This document shows positions 30,371-35,094 of a stretch of DNA of 35,094 nucleotides, piece after piece (position 1 is the first letter of the stretch; every line of letters begins with the position of its first letter). Both the position numbers and the translations under genes were made by a program. The notes beneath the pieces were generated by a model. The model made no database searches and was not told where the DNA came from. It saw only the letters and a list, made by a program, of their open reading frames with translations. Origin of the DNA: RGIG5612 sp964579345 (GTDB lineage: Bacteria > Bacillota > Clostridia > Lachnospirales > Lachnospiraceae); assembly GCA_964579345.1 (NCBI GenBank), contig CAZOHB010000006.1, positions 1 through 35,094 on the forward strand, read 5' to 3'.

Positions 30371-33300
30371 TTATTTGGTTTTCTTATTCTTTGCTGCAGA
30401 CCACTTGCCGAACAGCTGTCCGCCGCCAACAGTCTTGTAAGCGCGAACGCGTACGAAGTATTTCGTCTTAGCTTTCAGTTTCTTGATCGTCTTAGAAGTT
30501 GTCGTGCCTTTCTTGATCGTGATCGTCTGGAGGTTCTTCGTGAACTTCTTGTTTGTTGCGATCTGGATCTCATAGCCGTTTGCTCCTGCAACTTTCTTCC
30601 ACTTGATCGTAAGAGCTTTCTTCTTAGCTGTCAGCTTAGCAACTGCTGCCTTAGCCGGAGCTTTTACTTTCGCTGCTGCAGCTGCTGCTTCAGCTTCTGC
30701 TGCTTTCTTCTCAGCTTCTGCTGCTTTCACTTCTGCTTCTGCTGCTTTGGTTTCTGCAGCGTTCTTAGCTGCCTCAGCCTCAGCAAGTGCGAGCTCTGCT
30801 TCTTTCAGAGCTGCTTCAGCTTCTGCTTTCTTAACTGCTGCTTCATTAGCTTCTTTGGTAGCTTTGTCAGCATCTGCTGCCGCTGCATCACGCTCAGCTT
30901 TCGCTGCTTCTACAGCTGCCTGTGCTTCTGCTAATTCTTCTTTAATCTTCTCGATCTTGCCCTCAGTAGTCAGGAAATCAACCGTTGCTGCACGAAGTCC
31001 CTTAGCGTTGTATACAAGATAGATATCATGTAATCCACTTGTTGCAGCTACTTCAGCTTCAATGGTGTCATAGCCCTGCTCTTTGATCGTAGTCTTCTCA
31101 TAAGAGGTGGATGCAAGTTCCAGAGTTACTTCACCGGTTGCCTTAACATCAAAGGTTGCGATTGTTGCGCCATTCGGGCCGTCAACCTTAACGTCGATTG
31201 TTCCGTTTACACCTTCCGGAGCGCCGGCTTTCAGTTCAGCCGTCGTTACGTCTGTCAGGTCAACCTTCGGGATTGCAACCCATGCGCCAGGAGCTTTCGC
31301 TTCTACTGCATAGATATCATCGCCAACTTCCTCTTCAACAGCTGCTTTTGCAGTCTGGAGTTTGGAGTACTCGCTGTAGTATACATTCTCCTGATCAAAT
31401 GCATGCTCCCAGATATTGAGCTCTTTTGCAGGAGCTTTTGCGATATCTTTGCCTTCAATTGTAAGGGTTGTTGTCAGAGCGCCTTCCAGTGAGGAATCTT
31501 TTGCTGCACTGAATTCATAGCTTCCGGACTCAACGATGAAGTCTTCTGCGTTAACATCCCAGATCTGCAGGTATTCCGGATCGATCGTGATCTCAACCGT
31601 CTTGCTCTCGCCTGCTTCCAGAGCTACTTTTGCGAATCCGACAAGGCTCTTCTTCGCGATTGCATCGCCGTATGCAGAACCATCTTTCTTTGCTGCGTAG
31701 ATCTCAACAACGTCGGAAGAATCAACGTCGCCGGTGTTCTCAACCTTGATCGTTGCTTTGTACATATCTCCATCCGGAACAACATTGAAGTCGGACCATT
31801 TGAAGTTCGTGTAGCTTAAGCCATAACCAAACGGATAGGTGACATGCTCTGCTGCCTCTTCGTCAGTGAGGTACTTGTAAGTAACACCAGTGTCGATAAC
31901 GTCAGCTGCATACATATCAACTTTGTAGATATCGGAAATCTCATCCAGGCTCATGCCATCCTCAAGGAAACGAGGAACAACGGTACGTGTGCCGTCTTCG
32001 CCTGTAATGATCTCACCGTCCATACGGTCGCTGCCCTGCGGTAAGCTGTACTCGGAGATAGCCGGGAACAGATCCATGTCTTTGTACCAGGTGCTGACCA
32101 GACGTCCGGTCGGAGTAACTTCTCCTGTCAGGACTTCTGCAGTTGCCTTCGCGCCGAAGGTTCCGCCGTATCCTGCGAACAGGATTGCATCAACATCTGC
32201 GCTGTTCTGGAGTTCTTCAGCAACAACCGGATAGTTTGCATAAATAACAACTACGGTCTTCTTGCCTGCTGCTTTGTATTCTTTTGCAATGTTCAGAGCA
32301 CTCTCGACCTGGCCTGCGCCCATCTCAAGGCTTGAACGGTCAGTACCTTCACCGGAAAGTCCGAGGTAGGTCTGTCCAACATAGATGATTGCTGTATCAT
32401 CTTCTGCAATGTTTGCCTCTGCTTCGTATCCGTAAGGCTGAACTTCCGTTACCTTGAATGTCATAGCAGATTTATCAGCTGCATTCTTGAAGTAGTTAAC
32501 ACCAATACTCTGGTCAGATCTTGCGCCGGTATAAGCGCCGCCAAGATTGATGTATTCTTTGCCTTCGTCATTCTTCTGAACTTCGAAGTAGAAACCATAG
32601 TTTGTTTCCATCAGCGGAGATACGTTGATGAAGGATACACCGTTAACCTTGCCGCCTGCATGGATGTAATACTCGCCGTCCGCTTCAGCTTTCTCAAGCA
32701 TCAGGTGGTACGGATATCCGGAAAGTACCGGAGGAAGCATAGCGCCAGGAATGTTCTTGAATGTCGGGTTTTCATCAACTGCGACGAAGGACGGGTTCTT
32801 CCAATCCTGCGGATTCGGGAACAGCGGGTTGGTCCATCCTGCGAATGCATTCAGGCCCGTTGTCGGATCTGCGGTTGCGCAGCGTACCCATCTGTCAGCG
32901 CCATAAGAATAGATGGAGCTTGCAGCCTGGCCGCTGTCTAAGATACCGAAATAGTAATTGTCTTTGTTTTCTGCTGCTGCAAAGTCTTCAGCAGATTTGA
33001 TTGCGATCGTTGTGCCGTCTACAAACCAGTAGCCGCCATCTTTTGTCTGGATCGTTACAACATTCAGACCTTTGTTGTAAGAAGCGTCAGCAACACGTTT
33101 GCTGATTGCTTCAAAGCCAGTTGCGCCTGCTTCGTCGCCATGGCCGGTCCAGTCTGCGACCGGAACCTGATAAAGTCCGGAGTTCAGAGCCTGTGCAAAG
33201 ACGCCGTATACGCCGACTTTATCTGTTGTTGCGAGCGGAAGTGCATTGTTATCATTCTTCAGAAGGACGATACCTTCTTCAGCATTCTGCAGTGCGATAT

Positions 33301-34600
33301 CCTGGCTGGATGCAGAAGTGTAATCAACTTTGTTTTCCGTATTGGATGCAATGTCATTGAACGGATAGTATTTGCTCAGTCCGTTTGCATCTTTTTCATC
33401 ATAGATACCAACACGGGTACGGATCGTCAGATATGCGGAAGCAAGAACGTTCAGAGATTCGTCTGTAATTCCGTTATATCCATTCTCCAGTGCAGCCTGA
33501 AGAGCAGCTACGCCGCCGCTTCCTCTATGGCCTGCGATGACCATGGAAGCGATCTTGTATTCCTCATTCGGCATGTAAGCTAAATCATAGCCGTTGGAGT
33601 ACTGTCCGTTTTCATTGCCGGATACTTCGTATGGCATGTACGGATAATCTGCCATAGCGTCAGGTCCGTTGTAGATATCATATTTGGAAACATGATTTGC
33701 CCAGCTCATCATGAATGTCGAGCTGCTCGGTACGTTGTTGATACGTCCGTAGCTGGACATGAAGCTGGAGATCAGACCTTCGCGGAATCCCTTGTTTGCA
33801 CTCTTGGAGTTGTACTCATAGAAAGAACGTGCACCAACCTGTGTGCTGGCGATGTGGCGGAACCACTGAGCGCCGTATGCGGTATAGTGCTTCGTATTAA
33901 CAGAACCAAGAATATAGAAGTTGTCGTCTCCGACACCGTATCCGTTATAGCCATTGGAGTTTGCTGCTGCAAACATGGAAGCCATTGCAGGATCTTCGCC
34001 GTAGCCTTCATCGTAACGTCCGGATAACGGATTCAGACGCATATCCGTCATGGATGTTCCGGTTACTGAGGTCCAGTTAAATCCATCATTGGTCTGTTTA
34101 CTCTTGTTCTCACGTCCCATCAGGTTACCGATGGTGTTGATCAGATCGATGTTCCAGCTCTGTGCCTGGTACATGACTGTGGAAAGTGCGGTCTGGCTTG
34201 CAGCACCCTGGAGTGCCTCACCGCCAACGGAGTTTCCAGCAGGAATGTTGTATGTGATCGTCTCTCCGTCTTTTACGTAAGAACCGGTTCCGTTTCCGCC
34301 GGCATTCAGTGCAACCTTGCCGGCGATTGTGAGCTCGCTCATTAACAGATCAAGATACTCATCAAAGTGCTCTTCCTGTCCATCAAAAAGCGGGAAGCCT
34401 TTATAGTTCACTGTGCCGCCTCTTCCGGTCGACTGGTAGGCTTCTGTAGCTCTGCCGAATTTGACACCATTATGCTCTACGAACTCTGTCGGTGCATACG
34501 GATTGTCGTCTGCCATTGCCGTGAAGGAAATGCCGGACATCAACCCGATCACCATAGCGAGAGAAAGCAGGCCGGCGCCGAGTTTCTTAAACAGTTTCAT
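30371..34600 (-). CDS. Large secreted GH3-family protein with coiled coil and fibronectin-like tail
   Basis: A 1409-residue exported protein. The signal peptide is residues 1-30, with cleavage after AMA. GH3 N-terminal barrel signals are SGRYDEGYGEDP (about 193-204) and NTKHYTAYG (235-243), followed by ALQNAEEGIVLLKNDNNALPL (437-456). The GH3 C-terminal domain (SGEGTDRSSLEMG, AGYGGTFGAKATAEVLTGE) and YPFGYGLSYTNF plus a FnIII-like module come next. Residues about 1213-1312 are an Ala/Glu/Lys coiled coil, and 1313-1409 a Lys-rich fibronectin-type domain common on clostridial surface proteins. There is no LPXTG. The classical SDW nucleophile motif is not visible, so activity as a beta-glycosidase needs proof. 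Confidence 0.88.
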   Translation of the reverse strand: MKLFKKLGAGLLSLAMVIGLMSGISFTAMADDNPYAPTEFVEHNGVKFGRATEAYQSTGRGGTVNYKGFPLFDGQEEHFDEYLDLLMSELTIAGKVALNAGGNGTGSYVKDGETITYNIPAGNSVGGEALQGAASQTALSTVMYQAQSWNIDLINTIGNLMGRENKSKQTNDGFNWTSVTGTSMTDMRLNPLSGRYDEGYGEDPAMASMFAAANSNGYNGYGVGDDNFYILGSVNTKHYTAYGAQWFRHIASTQVGARSFYEYNSKSANKGFREGLISSFMSSYGRINNVPSSSTFMMSWANHVSKYDIYNGPDAMADYPYMPYEVSGNENGQYSNGYDLAYMPNEEYKIASMVIAGHRGSGGVAALQAALENGYNGITDESLNVLASAYLTIRTRVGIYDEKDANGLSKYYPFNDIASNTENKVDYTSASSQDIALQNAEEGIVLLKNDNNALPLATTDKVGVYGVFAQALNSGLYQVPVADWTGHGDEAGATGFEAISKRVADASYNKGLNVVTIQTKDGGYWFVDGTTIAIKSAEDFAAAENKDNYYFGILDSGQAASSIYSYGADRWVRCATADPTTGLNAFAGWTNPLFPNPQDWKNPSFVAVDENPTFKNIPGAMLPPVLSGYPYHLMLEKAEADGEYYIHAGGKVNGVSFINVSPLMETNYGFYFEVQKNDEGKEYINLGGAYTGARSDQSIGVNYFKNAADKSAMTFKVTEVQPYGYEAEANIAEDDTAIIYVGQTYLGLSGEGTDRSSLEMGAGQVESALNIAKEYKAAGKKTVVVIYANYPVVAEELQNSADVDAILFAGYGGTFGAKATAEVLTGEVTPTGRLVSTWYKDMDLFPAISEYSLPQGSDRMDGEIITGEDGTRTVVPRFLEDGMSLDEISDIYKVDMYAADVIDTGVTYKYLTDEEAAEHVTYPFGYGLSYTNFKWSDFNVVPDGDMYKATIKVENTGDVDSSDVVEIYAAKKDGSAYGDAIAKKSLVGFAKVALEAGESKTVEITIDPEYLQIWDVNAEDFIVESGSYEFSAAKDSSLEGALTTTLTIEGKDIAKAPAKELNIWEHAFDQENVYYSEYSKLQTAKAAVEEEVGDDIYAVEAKAPGAWVAIPKVDLTDVTTAELKAGAPEGVNGTIDVKVDGPNGATIATFDVKATGEVTLELASTSYEKTTIKEQGYDTIEAEVAATSGLHDIYLVYNAKGLRAATVDFLTTEGKIEKIKEELAEAQAAVEAAKAERDAAAADADKATKEANEAAVKKAEAEAALKEAELALAEAEAAKNAAETKAAEAEVKAAEAEKKAAEAEAAAAAAKVKAPAKAAVAKLTAKKKALTIKWKKVAGANGYEIQIATNKKFTKNLQTITIKKGTTTSKTIKKLKAKTKYFVRVRAYKTVGGGQLFGKWSAAKNKKTK

Positions 34601-34620
34601 TTTCTTCTCCTTTCCTAATT

Positions 34621-34645
34621 AAACATTTAAAAACGCTAAATGTTT
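34621..34645. promoter_or_regulatory. Inverted repeat before the GH3 gene
   Basis: AAACATTT (34621-34628) and AAATGTTT (34638-34645) form an 8-bp inverted repeat just upstream of the ribosome site. Related GTGTAC words lie at about 34651-34687. Possible operator or leader hairpin. Confidence 0.45.
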
Positions 34646-34709
34646 CAGGTGTACTTTTAAATGTACAGAATGCGTCTGAAGGTACACATTAAAAACACGC
34701 CTTGATTAA

Positions 34710-34737
34710 ATTATAAAACTTCCATTTCATTTTTCAA
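34710..34737 (-). promoter_or_regulatory. Promoter of the GH3 gene
   Basis: Minus strand: TTGAAA (34737-34732), 16-bp spacer, TATAAT (34715-34710), giving a leader of about 100 nt. Confidence 0.65.
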
Positions 34738-34822
34738 TCGACATTCGAAGGGTCCAATGTTGGCGAAATCGACAACCGTGACAAAACCGTTGCATGAATC
34801 GTGACAGCTCCGTGACCCCTCA

Positions 34823-34851
34823 TTGACAAACTTATAATGACTTTCTATTAT
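34823..34851 (+). promoter_or_regulatory. Promoter of the sensor-like gene, start point at the ATG
   Basis: TTGACA (34823-34828), 17-bp spacer, TATTAT (34846-34851), six bases, ATG at 34858. No ribosome site precedes the ATG. Confidence 0.7.
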
Positions 34852-34857
34852 TCAAAT

Positions 34858-35094
34858 ATGAAGAAAGGATTATTCTTTACAATCTGCTTATGTATCGCCG
34901 TTTTGGGAAGCGCCGCTTATCTGCTGTGCAGCCTTTCCATGTTCAAAAACAGTAAGGTCGTTGAAAACGGCGTCTACTCGGTTCCTGATATGGAAGAAGA
35001 ACCGAATCTGGATATCCTGCTTTCCGGCGAATGGGAGTATTATCCGGATACGCTGCTGGTCAGTGGTGACGAAATCCGTTCCCTGCCGGGGCAG
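34858..35094 (+). CDS. Membrane-anchored sensor-like protein, 3' end outside the window
   Basis: The first 79 codons of a gene that runs off the right edge. It starts MKKGLFFTICLCIAVLGSAAYLL, a signal anchor, then continues outside the cell with LDILLSGEWEYYPDTLLVSGDE. The LsGeWEYYPdtLL pattern resembles the first extracellular module of 7TMR-DISM-type sensors and related GGDEF or histidine kinase proteins. The output domain is not visible, so the call stays tentative. It is divergent from the GH3 gene and might regulate or sense the same substrate. Confidence 0.6.
   Translation, partial: MKKGLFFTICLCIAVLGSAAYLLCSLSMFKNSKVVENGVYSVPDMEEEPNLDILLSGEWEYYPDTLLVSGDEIRSLPGQ

Overview
The window reads as chromosome of an anaerobic Firmicute, most likely Clostridia and probably Lachnospiraceae. 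The reasons are moderate GC content, strong Shine-Dalgarno sites, a FabK-type fatty acid operon, a rpsF-ssb-rpsR operon, and a large secreted GH3 protein with a Lys-rich fibronectin-like tail. Genus assignment is an inference from gene content; no search was run.

Layout. (1) 1-2040: two short overlapping accessory genes, the second a SUKH (SMI1/KNR4) immunity-type gene. They are followed by about 650 bp of non-coding DNA with dispersed inverted repeats, a long hairpin, a possible tRNA relic, and tRNA-Ser(CGA). (2) 2160-14392, all on the minus strand: a type II fatty acid synthesis operon acpP-fabK-fabD-fabG-accB-fabZ-accC-accD-accA-fabF-fabF2, ending in an acyl-CoA ligase. A flavoprotein gene with its own leader lies beyond its terminator. 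The operon makes malonyl-CoA (AccABCD), loads it onto ACP (FabD), and elongates, reduces and dehydrates (FabF/FabG/FabZ/FabK). No fabH or fab regulator is present in the window. (3) 14597-16580: rpsF-ssb-rpsR and a cyclophilin. (4) 16868-17870: a LytTR regulator, then a stretch without a convincing ORF holding a near-consensus promoter and an intrinsic terminator (candidate small RNA). (5) 17889-21009: zur-znuA-znuC-znuB, with two Zur-like boxes bracketing the promoter. (6) 21138-25830: ileS and nicotinate phosphoribosyltransferase with a structured leader. (7) 26031-27567: plsC and murI. (8) 27568-29446: an accessory island with a PD-(D/E)XK-like nuclease gene flanked on both sides by tandem copies of a structured repeat of about 114 bp. 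(9) 29447-35094: a DUF1847-type Cys-rich protein, a 1409-residue secreted GH3 protein, and the start of a membrane-anchored sensor-like gene running off the window.

The most unusual parts are the nuclease gene with its flanking structured-repeat arrays and a distant relative of that hairpin beside the SUKH genes at 1340-1413. Three plus-strand genes also have promoters placed so that transcription should start at the ATG (apparent leaderless mRNAs). Structured elements are wedged inside the ssb-rpsR and fabG-accB junctions, and the biotin carboxylase has a short internal deletion. All functional statements rest on motif recognition by eye.
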